From Bacillota bacterium (lineage in GTDB: Bacteria > Bacillota > Clostridia > Oscillospirales > Ruminococcaceae): DNA of 15,965 bases. A model generated the notes under the pieces. The model did not search any database and was not told where the DNA came from. It saw only the letters and a program-made list of their open reading frames with translations. Shown in pieces: positions 6,811 through 13,476 of this stretch; position 1 is the first letter of the stretch; every line of letters starts with the position of its first letter. Both the position numbers and the translations under genes were made by a program. The stretch is taken from positions 1-15,965 of the forward strand of contig JAEZCT010000030.1 in the NCBI GenBank assembly GCA_023433405.1, written 5' to 3'.

Positions 6811-6839
6811 ACTATAACATTTCTGCTCCGTTTCATCAA
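6811..6839 (-). promoter_or_regulatory. Promoter of the ACT-hom-thrB-lysC cluster
   Basis: On the minus strand TTGATG (6834-6839) and TATAGT (6811-6816) are 17 bp apart, with TG one base before the -10 (extended -10). The predicted transcript start is near 6804, leaving a leader of about 55 nt. That is too short for a T-box or riboswitch, so any control by amino acids must use another mechanism. Confidence 0.65.
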
Positions 6840-7028
6840 TCGCCAAATATCCGGGTTTCTCACCTTGTATCCTTTTATGATTCTATTTTATTAAAATACC
6901 TTCACCTTACCCCTAATATCTTTAAAATCCTTAACTATATAGCAATAACAATACATTTTTGTGCACTTTTTATACTATTTCTATTACGTCTGCCTAACAA
7001 CGGCAAACGTTTTTCGGAAATGATGTGC
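6840..7028. other. AT-rich intergenic stretch, nothing recognised
   Basis: Between the cluster promoter and the hairpin at 7029 there is AT-rich sequence without a supportable gene. The only signal on the plus strand is a TATACT (6971-6976), a possible -10 without a matching -35. Open frames crossing it on either strand lack ribosome binding sites. Confidence 0.4.
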
Positions 7029-7065
7029 GAGGGCAGTTGCCACGACAAAACCGCCCTCTTTTTTT
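7029..7065 (+). terminator. Orphan intrinsic terminator, plus strand
   Basis: GAGGGC (7029-7034) pairs with GCCCTC (7053-7058), followed directly by seven T (7059-7065). It has the form of a rho-independent terminator for plus-strand transcription, yet no plus-strand gene lies upstream. It may end a small RNA, or stop antisense transcription from the threonine cluster region. Repeat copy D begins one base after the T-run. Confidence 0.6.
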
Positions 7066-7066
7066 A

Positions 7067-7165
7067 TACTAATAACCGATTTAAAAGTGTATAAAAACCA
7101 TGTAAAAAGCTTTAGTTTATGGGTTTTTACTTGATTTTTATCTACACTTTTTGAGGGGATTAGTA
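7067..7165 (+). repeat. Dispersed palindromic repeat, copy D
   Basis: The cleanest copy, 99 bp. It begins TACTAATAACCG and ends GAGGGGATTAGTA. The inner arms AAAAGTGTATAAAAA and TTTTTATCTACACTTTT are complementary except for two bases. TTA flanks both sides (7064-7066, 7166-7168). It inserted at the end of the U-tract of the upstream terminator. Confidence 0.8.
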
Positions 7166-7329
7166 TTACACACAAAGCCACGCGAATTGACTTTCTACAG
7201 CATACAGGCGGAACATCCCGCCGTCACGCCTTCAGCATAATACCTTTTTAGCTTTTATAAAAAGCAAAGCCCCGCAAAGGCTCAATTTCCACCTTTCTCA
7301 AACACACATAGAAATTTACAAGTTAGTTC
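7166..7329. other. Intergenic stretch with two short hairpins
   Basis: There is no gene here. Two small inverted repeats are visible: GGCGG..CCGCC (7208-7222), and GCTTTT..AAAAAGC in the segment just before 7266. Neither is followed by a U-tract, so I assign no function. Confidence 0.35.
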
Positions 7330-7358
7330 TTGATATATACCATGGGAAACAGTAATAT
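7330..7358 (+). promoter_or_regulatory. Promoter of the AI-2E/YtvI-like gene
   Basis: TTGATA (7330-7335) and TAATAT (7353-7358) are spaced by 17 bp. Transcription would start near 7365, leaving a leader of about 107 nt before the ATG at 7472. Confidence 0.5.
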
Positions 7359-7471
7359 GATTACATCAGGTACTATGGTCTGTGGTTTAAGCCAAAACCC
7401 GTGTGTCCGCCGCTTTCGCAGACTCAGCCAGAAGAAACCTGAATGCCCTACTTTTACAAGGAGGATTGCCA

Positions 7472-8545
7472 ATGAACCCGGAGAAGACACAAAGACGCTA
7501 CTCATTCATCATTAACACACTTTACTGGGCGCTTATTATTACACTCATCTATCTGTGCCTGAAATATGTGGCCAGCTGGATTATGCCGTTTATCATTGGT
7601 TTTTGTATTGCTTATGCCCTTAAACCCGTTGTCGAATTTCTGCATCGCAAGTTGAAGGGCGGGCGTAAGCTGTGGGCCGTGCTGGTCGTCCTGTTCGCCT
7701 ATGCCATATTGGGAGTTTTGCTATGGCTTATTGGGGTTCGTATTGTTCTTGGCTTGGAGAAGCTGTTTGCCATGCTGCCGGATATGTACACCAACGACAT
7801 TGAGCCCTCCCTTACCCAACTCAACGCCACGGTTATTGAGTTTCTTTCCGACCTATCCCCCACCATATCCGACACACTCAACAGTGTGATGAATGCGTTA
7901 AAGGATTTTGTACTGAGCACCTCCAAATCCGTGGTTTCCTGGATCGCGCTGACCTCTGCCAAGGTACCTTCCTTTTTACTGGGACTTTTATTTACGGTGA
8001 TGAGCTCCATCTTTATCAGCATTGATTACAACAATGTTCGCACCTTTATCTTTAAGCAGCTCCCCGCAAAGTACATTGGGTGGCTGTACGACGCAAGATC
8101 CTTTGTGCATGACACCTTGCTCAAGTACCTGCGTGCCTATTCCATTATCATGTCCATCACCTTTGTGGAGCTTTCCATCGCCCTGACTATTTTGGGTGTG
8201 AAATCCTCCATTTGGGTGGCGTTAGTAGTGGCACTTGTGGATATCGTGCCGATTCTAGGCACAGGAACCATCGTAATCCCATGGATTGCCATCTCTTTGG
8301 TTCAGGGTGATTACCGGATGGCCATTGGTTTGTTGATTATGTACCTTGTGATTGCAGTGGTGCGCAACGTTATCGAGCCGCGCATTGTTGGAAAAAGCAT
8401 TGGACTTAACCCGCTTTTAACCCTGATGTGCATGTATATTGGTCTTGTAAACTTCGGCGTAATCGGGATGCTGATTTTGCCTATGCTGCTGCTGATTACC
8501 ATCAACTTTCAGGATAGCGGAAAAATCCGATTTTGGAAGACCTGA
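7472..8545 (+). CDS. AI-2E family membrane protein, YtvI-like
   Basis: A 357-residue polytopic membrane protein of the AI-2E (PF01594) superfamily. N-terminal helices (about 13-58) are followed by another pair near residues 67-92, a soluble segment (about 95-155), and a hydrophobic C-terminal half. The C-terminal half carries the family motifs DIVPILGTGTIVIPW and EPRIVGKSIGLNPLLTL. These motifs and the length resemble the clostridial and Bacillus YtvI subgroup, linked to sporulation. The transported substrate, if any, is unknown. I chose the ATG at 7472 because AAGGAGG lies 7 nt before it; an in-frame ATG at 7403 has no ribosome binding site. It is monocistronic and ends at a bidirectional terminator shared with ygiQ. 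Confidence 0.9.
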   Translation: MNPEKTQRRYSFIINTLYWALIITLIYLCLKYVASWIMPFIIGFCIAYALKPVVEFLHRKLKGGRKLWAVLVVLFAYAILGVLLWLIGVRIVLGLEKLFAMLPDMYTNDIEPSLTQLNATVIEFLSDLSPTISDTLNSVMNALKDFVLSTSKSVVSWIALTSAKVPSFLLGLLFTVMSSIFISIDYNNVRTFIFKQLPAKYIGWLYDARSFVHDTLLKYLRAYSIIMSITFVELSIALTILGVKSSIWVALVVALVDIVPILGTGTIVIPWIAISLVQGDYRMAIGLLIMYLVIAVVRNVIEPRIVGKSIGLNPLLTLMCMYIGLVNFGVIGMLILPMLLLITINFQDSGKIRFWKT

Positions 8546-8565
8546 AAAAGTGCCCTGCAATAGCG

Positions 8566-8592
8566 AAAAGGCCGGGGATCCCCCGGCCTTTT
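8566..8592. terminator. Bidirectional intrinsic terminator
   Basis: AAAAGGCCGGGG (8566-8577) and CCCCGGCCTTTT (8581-8592) form a perfect 12-bp stem with a 3-nt loop. A-run and T-run on either side allow termination in both directions. It separates the converging AI-2E-type and ygiQ genes. Confidence 0.9.
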
Positions 8593-8621
8593 GATGCTTT
8601 TAATTTAGAAACATCTTGTGG

Positions 8622-10493
8622 TTATCTTCTTTTTCTATTTGCGTTTTTCTTTTGCTCCTTCTGGCGGGTAGCATTATTTTTTTGTGCAATTTCCTGCATA
8701 TATTTCGCATCGGGTGTTACCAGACAGTGACTGCCGAATCCAATTAGTTCCGTTTGACCGGTTCTTTTTAACGACTCAATAATAACGCGCTTATTCTCCG
8801 GCTTAAAATACTGCAACAACGCACGCTGCGCCGCTTTTTCCTCCGGCGACTTAGGAACATATACTTTTTCCATAGTGTAAGGATCTAACCCGGTATAAAA
8901 CATGCAGGTGGATATTGTTGCGGGAGTGGGGTAAAAATCCTGCACCTGCTCGGGATGTATTTTATTCTGCTTTAAAAACAAAGCGAGCTCTACCGCGTCC
9001 TTGATAGTACTTCCAGGATGTGACGACATGAGATACGGAACAAGATACTGTTCTTTGCCCAGCCTTTTTGTTATCTCATAAAACTCCTTTTGAAACTTTT
9101 TATATGCTTCAATGCGAGGTTTCCCCATTTTGTCAAGCACCTGGGCGGAACAATGCTCCGGAGCGACTTTAAGCTGCCCACTGACATGAAATTCTATGAG
9201 TTCCCTTAAAAATTCCTTGTTTTCATCTTTCATCAGATAATCAAAGCGAATTCCCGAACGGATGAAAACACGGTCGATCCCCTTTATACCTCTAACCTTT
9301 CGGAGCATTTCCAAATACTCTTTGTGATCAACCTCCAAGTTTTTGCATGGTTCGGGAGCTAAGCACTTTTTACCTTTGCACAAACCGTTTGTTAGCTGTT
9401 TTTGGCAGGATGGCTTGCGAAAATTCGCAGTGGGTCCGCCAATATCGTGGATATATCCTTTAAAATTCTCCATTTTCGTCAGCTGCTCGGCTTCTGACAA
9501 TACAGAGCATTCGCTTCTGGCGGTCACTCTCCTGCCTTGATGCAGTGCGATTGAGCAAAAATTACAATAACCGAAGCAGCCGCGGTTGTGCGTGATTGAA
9601 AACTCGACCTCCTGTATGCCGGTCACACCGCCCAGGGCCTCATAGCTGGGATGATAGGCCCGCATATAGGGAAGCGCGTATACCCTATCCATTTCTTCTT
9701 GGGTTAAGGTATGCGCCGGAGGCGTTTGTACCAGCATTTTATTGCCGTGACGCTGTATCACGGTTTTTCCGTAAACCTCATCCTGCTGGTCATACTGTAT
9801 TTTTGTGGCTTTGGCATACGCTTCCTTGTTGGCTGATACCTGCTCAAAGCTCGGGCATTCCGCCGCGCCAAGCGGAGTATTTACGGGGGAGGTCAAATAA
9901 GCAATGCCGCGTACATCTGTAATATCCGCGGGCTTTTCACCGTGATTAAGCCTGTTTGCTATCTCAATCAATTGGTGCTCTGACATCCCATACATCAAAA
10001 TATCCGCTTTGCTGTCAACCAGAATTGATGGCATGACCTCATCCGCCCAATAATCATAATGCGCGAAACGCCGAAGAGATGCCTCCAACCCACCGATCAT
10101 AATCGGCACATCGGGATAAAGCTCCCGAAGCTTATTGCAATACACCGTAGCCGCCCTGTCCGGTCGTTTCCCTGCGGCGCCTCCAGGGGTATATGCGTCG
10201 TCGGAGCGTTTTCTCTTGGCGGCAGTGTAATGGGCAACCATGGAATCAATATTTCCAGAGGTAACCAAAAATGAAAGCTTTGGCCTGCCAAAGCGTTTAA
10301 AGTCCTCCCCTGACTTCCATTTGGGCTGAGATATCATTCCAACAGTAAACCCGTGTGCCTCGAGCAGCCTTGATATGATCGCAATACCAAAGCTGGGATG
10401 GTCAACATAAGCATCCCCTGTAATACATATAAAATCAAATTGTTTAATTCCCAGCTCGTCCATTTCCTTTTTGGTGATAGGCAAGAAAGACAT
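8622..10493 (-). CDS. ygiQ: YgiQ family radical SAM protein
   Basis: A 623-residue radical SAM enzyme. The N-terminal half holds a cobalamin-binding-like region (FICITGDAYVDHPSFGIAII; IMIGGLEASLRRFAHYDYW). The radical SAM core starts at THNRGCFGYCNFCSIALHQG, with the 4Fe-4S ligands C306, C310 and C313 in C-x3-C-x2-C spacing. The C-terminal part (FYPTPATISTCMFYTGLDP) is typical of YgiQ proteins, and the very end is a lysine/arginine-rich tail. The substrate of this widespread family is not established. AAGGGG precedes the ATG. Transcription comes from the extended -10 promoter at 10564-10572. Confidence 0.95.
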   Translation of the reverse strand: MSFLPITKKEMDELGIKQFDFICITGDAYVDHPSFGIAIISRLLEAHGFTVGMISQPKWKSGEDFKRFGRPKLSFLVTSGNIDSMVAHYTAAKRKRSDDAYTPGGAAGKRPDRAATVYCNKLRELYPDVPIMIGGLEASLRRFAHYDYWADEVMPSILVDSKADILMYGMSEHQLIEIANRLNHGEKPADITDVRGIAYLTSPVNTPLGAAECPSFEQVSANKEAYAKATKIQYDQQDEVYGKTVIQRHGNKMLVQTPPAHTLTQEEMDRVYALPYMRAYHPSYEALGGVTGIQEVEFSITHNRGCFGYCNFCSIALHQGRRVTARSECSVLSEAEQLTKMENFKGYIHDIGGPTANFRKPSCQKQLTNGLCKGKKCLAPEPCKNLEVDHKEYLEMLRKVRGIKGIDRVFIRSGIRFDYLMKDENKEFLRELIEFHVSGQLKVAPEHCSAQVLDKMGKPRIEAYKKFQKEFYEITKRLGKEQYLVPYLMSSHPGSTIKDAVELALFLKQNKIHPEQVQDFYPTPATISTCMFYTGLDPYTMEKVYVPKSPEEKAAQRALLQYFKPENKRVIIESLKRTGQTELIGFGSHCLVTPDAKYMQEIAQKNNATRQKEQKKNANRKRR

Positions 10494-10563
10494 AATTTCC
10501 CCTTTTAACTATATCGGCCGGGTTTTCTACTAATTCACCGCGCCATCGATTATTCACGTCATT

Positions 10564-10572
10564 ATTATATCA
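10564..10572 (-). promoter_or_regulatory. Extended -10 promoter of ygiQ
   Basis: On the minus strand TGATATAAT (10564-10572) is a perfect extended -10 element. No good -35 lies 16-18 bp upstream, which extended -10 promoters tolerate. The leader would be about 64 nt. Confidence 0.5.
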
Positions 10573-10639
10573 TGTTTTTCTAGTCTGTGCATCCTACTCT
10601 ATTGTCCGAAAAAAGTGTGGGGTATGGAATGATTTTTAC

Positions 10640-10745
10640 GACTCATATCCGACTTAAGAGTGTATAGAACAAGTCAAAAGCCTTGGTTTATGGGTTTTCG
10701 CGCTAATTTTATCTGCAAATCTACGCTTTATGAGGAAATTTAGTG
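10640..10745 (+). repeat. Dispersed palindromic repeat, copy E (diverged)
   Basis: About 106 bp. It keeps the block CCTTGGTTTATGGGTTTTC (10681-10699), AAGAGTGTATA on the left and CTACGCTTTATGAGGAAATTTAGTG on the right. The ends have drifted (gACTCATATCC for TACTAATAACC) and no TTA duplication is visible, so this is an older insertion. It lies between ygiQ and the tRNA-Leu promoter. Confidence 0.7.
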
Positions 10746-10843
10746 TCAGAACCAAACAAGAATTTAAGGAACGTATTTCACGCGAACTTTATTTGGTGAA
10801 CACTCACACGACTAACAATTGATAAGAAGTGCCAGTGACTGTA

Positions 10844-10872
10844 TTGACATTCGCGCTCGATTATTGTAATAT
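10844..10872 (+). promoter_or_regulatory. tRNA-Leu promoter
   Basis: A consensus TTGACA (10844-10849) and TAATAT (10867-10872) are spaced by exactly 17 bp, 14 bp before the mature tRNA 5' end. Confidence 0.8.
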
Positions 10873-10886
10873 TATTCTTGCGCCGT

Positions 10887-10973
10887 GCCGCTGTGGTGGA
10901 ATCGGCAGACACAAGGGACTTAAAATCCCTCGATAGCAATATCGTACCGGTTCAAGTCCGGTTAGCGGCACCA
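10887..10973 (+). tRNA. tRNA-Leu (anticodon UAA)
   Basis: An 87-nt class II tRNA. The acceptor stem GCCGCTG pairs with TAGCGGC, followed by discriminator A and an encoded CCA (10971-10973). The anticodon stem AGGGA/TCCCT encloses loop CTTAAAA with anticodon TAA at 10921-10923. A long variable arm (TCGATAGCAATATCGTA region) and the T-arm CCGGTTCAAGTCCGG complete the Leu-type fold. Its 3' end faces an integrase gene, marking it as the likely integration target. Confidence 0.95.
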
Positions 10974-11083
10974 GTTGAAAAGCCTTGCAATCTCAATGAT
11001 TGCAGGGCTTTTTTGTTTTCTGTGGCAGAGAATAAAATTGGCTCAAAAAGGCTCATAATTGGCGAATTGGCGTAACTATTGGC
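10949..11083. mobile_element. Probable attachment region of the integrated element
   Basis: The tRNA-Leu 3' end (from about 10949) is followed within 130 bp by the 3' end of a tyrosine recombinase gene. This is the standard layout at the integrase-proximal end of tRNA-integrated phages and integrative elements. Between them are four related heptamers: AATTGGC at 11036, 11057 and 11065, and TATTGGC at 11077. They could be arm-type recombinase sites. The exact att core needs the second end of the element, which is outside the window. Confidence 0.5.
10978..11014 (+). terminator. Intrinsic terminator after tRNA-Leu
   Basis: A 15-bp stem, AAAAGCC-T-TGCAATC (10978-10992) with GATTGCA-G-GGCTTTT (10998-11012), holding one G-T pair and a TCAAT loop, runs into a T-tract. 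It begins 5 nt after the tRNA CCA. Confidence 0.85.
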
Positions 11084-11100
11084 ATAATGAAACACAAAAA

Positions 11101-12237
11101 TTATAGGCCATCTACGGCCTTACGCATATCATCCAAGGTGTCTAAGTGAGTATACTTGACTGTTATCCCGGTCGCACTGTGACCAAGCAGCGCGGAGACA
11201 ACCGGGAGCGGAACGCCTTTGCGCTGCATAACGGTGCTGTATGTGTGGCGGCAACAGTGCGGCGGTAGACGCTTAACGGCAGGCAAGCCCCGCGACAACC
11301 TATCTTTATTTAGCCGATTAAAAAACGCATCGTAGGCACATCTGAAGCTGTCTCTGTTGATATACTGCGCGCCACCTAAAACATACCCCTCTCTGGAGTG
11401 GAACTTTCCGCGCAAATGCCTCGCCAACGATCTGCGAATCGGGACAACGCGCGGCTTGCGATTTTTGGTGGTGCCAAGCTTGCCGGTCTCCTTGATTGCT
11501 GCTTCCACCACTATGGTGCGTGTATCATAATCAATGCGGTTGACCGTTAGCGCCCGTAACTCCTGCGTCCTCATGCCAGTACCCAACAACAGCAGTATCG
11601 CGGGGCCAAAATCCTTATCACGAGCGGCGAATCGGACAATCGCTCGTATGCTTAAATCGTCATATGCAGACTTATCCTCTTGCGGCTTTTGCGGAACAGC
11701 AACGTTGCGCATTGGGTTTTTATGGCAGTAATCGTTGTCAAGCGCGGCCTCGAAAGCGGCGTTAAGCAAAAACCTTGTCTTTTTTATTATTGTATGGCTG
11801 TATCCGCTCATATCAGTCTGAAAAAACTCACTCAACATGATCGGACGGATATCGGTTAGCTGCACGTTGGAGATGCGATATTTTTTTACGCGCTCCGCAA
11901 GGCTCGTGTACTCGTCTATCGTGCTCTGCGCAATTTGCCTCTCCCCGGCAGGTATGCGCTTGCCTTTGTATGATGCTAGCCATCGGTCGAGCCATGCGCC
12001 GAGAGTGTAAGAGGTTACAACAGCTTTTTGCTGCCCCACATCCTTGAGCCATTGTTTATACTGCCGGCGACAATCACTCTCGTTCTGCCCGTAAAACTTT
12101 TTGCGCTGCCGCCTACCATAAGCATCCGCCCCTGCGCTTACAGTGAATTCAATGGTACCAGTCGGCAGCTCTCTGAAAGAGCCGTCTCCCCTACCGCGGC
12201 GTTCTGTGAGGGGTATTTCAGATCGTTTGCTCGCCAT
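11101..12237 (-). CDS. Tyrosine recombinase (phage-type integrase)
   Basis: Catalyses site-specific integration and excision of the element. The 378-residue protein has an N-terminal arm-binding region (RGRGDGSF, residues 14-21, to about 68), a SAM-like core-binding domain (about 75-170) and a catalytic domain with the complete active site. The catalytic residues are R223 (GTGMRTQEL), K258, H327 and R330 (PHCCRHTY), H353 (LLGHS) and the nucleophile Y362 (VKYTHLD). The start at 12237 has GGAGG 8 nt upstream and aligns with the usual beginning. A longer reading from 12429 is open but has no ribosome binding site and crosses a divergent promoter. Its 3' end points at tRNA-Leu. Confidence 0.95.
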   Translation of the reverse strand: MASKRSEIPLTERRGRGDGSFRELPTGTIEFTVSAGADAYGRRQRKKFYGQNESDCRRQYKQWLKDVGQQKAVVTSYTLGAWLDRWLASYKGKRIPAGERQIAQSTIDEYTSLAERVKKYRISNVQLTDIRPIMLSEFFQTDMSGYSHTIIKKTRFLLNAAFEAALDNDYCHKNPMRNVAVPQKPQEDKSAYDDLSIRAIVRFAARDKDFGPAILLLLGTGMRTQELRALTVNRIDYDTRTIVVEAAIKETGKLGTTKNRKPRVVPIRRSLARHLRGKFHSREGYVLGGAQYINRDSFRCAYDAFFNRLNKDRLSRGLPAVKRLPPHCCRHTYSTVMQRKGVPLPVVSALLGHSATGITVKYTHLDTLDDMRKAVDGL

Positions 12238-12269
12238 AAAATTAACCTCCATTTTATGCAATAATAAGG

Positions 12270-12310
12270 TAGACAAAACACTTTCGTTCGCGTATAATAA
12301 ACATACGTTC
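12270..12310 (+). promoter_or_regulatory. Promoter P1 with AAAC-N4-GTTC box
   Basis: TAGACA (12270-12275) and TATAAT (12293-12298) are spaced by 17 bp. The box AAACATACGTTC (12299-12310) follows immediately. A direct repeat CGTTCGCG flanks the -10. The layout is repeated at P2 (13111-13151). It drives the small ORF at 12341 and lies just ahead of the divergent integrase. Confidence 0.65.
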
Positions 12311-12340
12311 GCGGTTGATTTGAGTAACAGGAGGGGAAAT

Positions 12341-12508
12341 ATGAAGGAAGCGCGCAGTACATCAAATGCAAAGGAACATAAACAACAGGAGCGCATACAA
12401 GCGGATTGGGATGAAGTGATAGAAAACATAGAACGCTCGCCATCCCCCGAAGCTCTTACCGCTCTGCTGCTCGATTCTGCTCGTCGGCTTCGAGCTGCGC
12501 TTGAATAA
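12341..12508 (+). CDS. Small helical protein, module 1
   Basis: A 55-residue charged, mostly helical protein (begins MKEARSTSNAKEHKQQERIQ, ends in ALTALLLDSARRLRAALE). I do not recognise a family. AGGAGGGG precedes the ATG, and promoter P1 lies about 40 bp upstream. The 3' end overlaps the last 53 bp of the convergent XRE gene, and a 14-bp-stem terminator (12576-12612) follows. Promoter, ribosome binding site and terminator together support a real gene. An in-frame upstream ATG (12143) lies inside the integrase gene and is not needed. Confidence 0.6.
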   Translation: MKEARSTSNAKEHKQQERIQADWDEVIENIERSPSPEALTALLLDSARRLRAALE

Positions 12509-12812
12509 TTAGTTTTCTGCGTTTTGCCGCAGACAGGGTCTTAAAGATATCGTATAACTCTTGAAGTTCAGGAGAAAGCTCGTCACCATTTATGGTGGCG
12601 GGCTTGTTTTTTATGTCCGACTTACCCAATAAATAGTCGGTCGAGACTTGTAAATAATCAGAAAGCGCTTCTACGACAGATATTGATGGGGTTTTGGCAG
12701 CCGAAAGCCACGACCTAACCGCCGCCTCCGACACTCCGCAAATATCCCCTATTTTGGCGTTTGTGAGGCCGCTGCCGCTTTTAATTTCTTCTAGCCTTTG
12801 TGAAAATTTCAT
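12456..12812 (-). CDS. XRE-family repressor, module 1
   Basis: A 118-residue phage-type transcription regulator. The N-terminal helix-turn-helix (about residues 15-65) reads LTNAKIGDICGVSEAAVRSW, then LSDYLQVSTDYLLGKSDIKNKPA. A helical C-terminal tail follows, without a LexA-like peptidase domain. The ATG at 12812 has GAGGTG 9 nt upstream. The frame is open further upstream through a decayed integrase remnant (to 13145), but that is not the gene start. It shares M-x-FSQR, YLLxKxDxKNKPA and length with the repressor at 13397-13750, so the two are paralogues. Its target is not evident; the boxes at P1 and P2 are candidates. Confidence 0.85.
   Translation of the reverse strand: MKFSQRLEEIKSGSGLTNAKIGDICGVSEAAVRSWLSAAKTPSISVVEALSDYLQVSTDYLLGKSDIKNKPATINGDELSPELQELYDIFKTLSAAKRRKLIIQAQLEADEQNRAAER
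12576..12612 (+). terminator. Intrinsic terminator antisense inside repressor 1
   Basis: AAGCTCGTCACCAT (12576-12589) pairs over all 14 positions (two G-T) with ATGGTGGCGGGCTT (12592-12605) around a TT loop, then G and six T. It lies 68 nt after the stop of the plus-strand small ORF and inside the coding sequence of the opposite XRE gene, over the KNKPATINGDEL codons. Confidence 0.8.
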
Positions 12813-12829
12813 AACAAAACACCTCAATT

Positions 12830-13078
12830 CCAGCCACTTGCCTAATTTAATGTCCGGCGACACCGTGGGCTGTAAGTCGTTATCGCGCTCTTTTAGCCAT
12901 GCCTCATACGCCGCCCTGCATTCGCGCTGCGTGGTGCCAGAAAACTCCTTTCGTATCGGCTTGCCGTGTTCGTCCTTACATACCGTTTTGCGCCAGTACA
13001 AGCGATTCCCGCGCGTTACAAAGCTACCGTCACCGTTTGGGCGGCGTTCGCCAGAGCTTTTGTTCGTTTGTTCGTCAT
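12830..13078 (-). pseudogene. Integrase N-terminal remnant, frameshifted
   Basis: A second, decayed integrase beginning. GGAGG and an ATG (13076-13078, MTNKR) stand as in the intact integrase, but that frame stops after 20 codons. The neighbouring frame continues with ERRPNGDGSF, then IRKEFSGTTQRECRAAYEAW and LGKWLEL. These parts match RRGRGDGSF, RKKFYGQNESDCRRQYKQW and LGAWLD of the intact integrase. Spacing from ATG to the shared GAACGCCGC is 29 nt instead of 33, so four bases are missing and the start is out of frame. Similarity ends around 12830, directly at the ribosome binding site of the XRE gene; the rest of the integrase is absent. Confidence 0.75.
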
Positions 13079-13110
13079 AAAAAACACCTCCATATAATTC
13101 AAAAATACGG

Positions 13111-13151
13111 TAGACAAGACACGCAATAGTCTGTATAATAAACATATGTTC
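13111..13151 (+). promoter_or_regulatory. Promoter P2 with AAAC-N4-GTTC box
   Basis: TAGACA (13111-13116) and TATAAT (13134-13139) with 17-bp spacing, followed at once by AAACATATGTTC (13140-13151). Hexamers, spacing and box are the same as in P1, and both stand upstream of an integrase start on the other strand. It would transcribe toward the small ORF at 13330 with a leader of about 185 nt. Confidence 0.6.
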
Positions 13152-13329
13152 TAATTTGATTGTGATATTACGGCAACCGATTTGATTTTGGGGCTTATTT
13201 AGATGTAAATATACGGGGTATTACTGACTGCGAAACTGGATAAAAAAATATTTTCATACGCAATTGCAATTATACTGTCGTTTGTAGTTTTTGTGTGTTA
13301 TTATATATCAAAATAAACGGAGGACGGCT

Positions 13330-13476
13330 ATGCAAACAGACGCGGCGCTTAGAGAAAAAAAGTTAAAAGACATTATCGTCAATGCCGATCGTGATATTAC
13401 TCCTCGTTTGATCGCCTTGGCTGAGCAGCTAAAAGCTGAGCGTAATCAAGCAGTTTCTGATACTCCTCGTCGCTAA
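13330..13476 (+). CDS. Small helical protein, module 2
   Basis: A 48-residue charged helical protein (starts MQTDAALREKKLKDIIVNAD, ends EQLKAERNQAVSDTPRR). No family is recognised, and similarity to the module 1 small protein is too weak to claim homology. GGAGG lies 8 nt before the ATG. The last 80 bp overlap the convergent XRE gene 13397-13750, and a strong terminator (13514-13552) follows 37 nt after the stop. It sits in the same position relative to promoter, repressor and terminator as the small ORF at 12341. Confidence 0.55.
   Translation: MQTDAALREKKLKDIIVNADRDITPRLIALAEQLKAERNQAVSDTPRR

Noticed and set aside
6666..7094. A 142-aa plus-strand ORF across the ACT gene start and intergenic region
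   Set aside because: It begins inside the ACT gene, crosses the cluster promoter and a terminator, and ends in repeat copy D; the composition is not protein-like.
7330..7515. A 61-aa ORF ahead of the AI-2E-type gene
   Set aside because: It starts within the promoter hexamers and overlaps the ribosome site of the membrane protein in another frame, with no ribosome site of its own.
212..10745. CRISPR array
   Set aside because: The repeats are kilobases apart, about 100 bp long, occur in both orientations and are palindromic; there are no regular spacers and no cas genes.
10878..11075. A 65-aa ORF over tRNA-Leu
   Set aside because: It reads through the tRNA and its terminator; the tRNA fold and promoter explain the sequence.
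11101..12429. Longer 442-aa integrase
   Set aside because: The extra 64 N-terminal residues are hydrophobic and Cys-rich, cross the divergent promoter P1 and lack a ribosome site. The GGAGG-preceded ATG at 12237 fits the family.
12456..13145. A 229-aa integrase-repressor fusion protein
   Set aside because: The frame is open, but no start codon with a ribosome site serves the integrase part. The correct ATG (13078) is out of frame by a 4-nt loss. The repressor has its own ATG and ribosome site at 12812.
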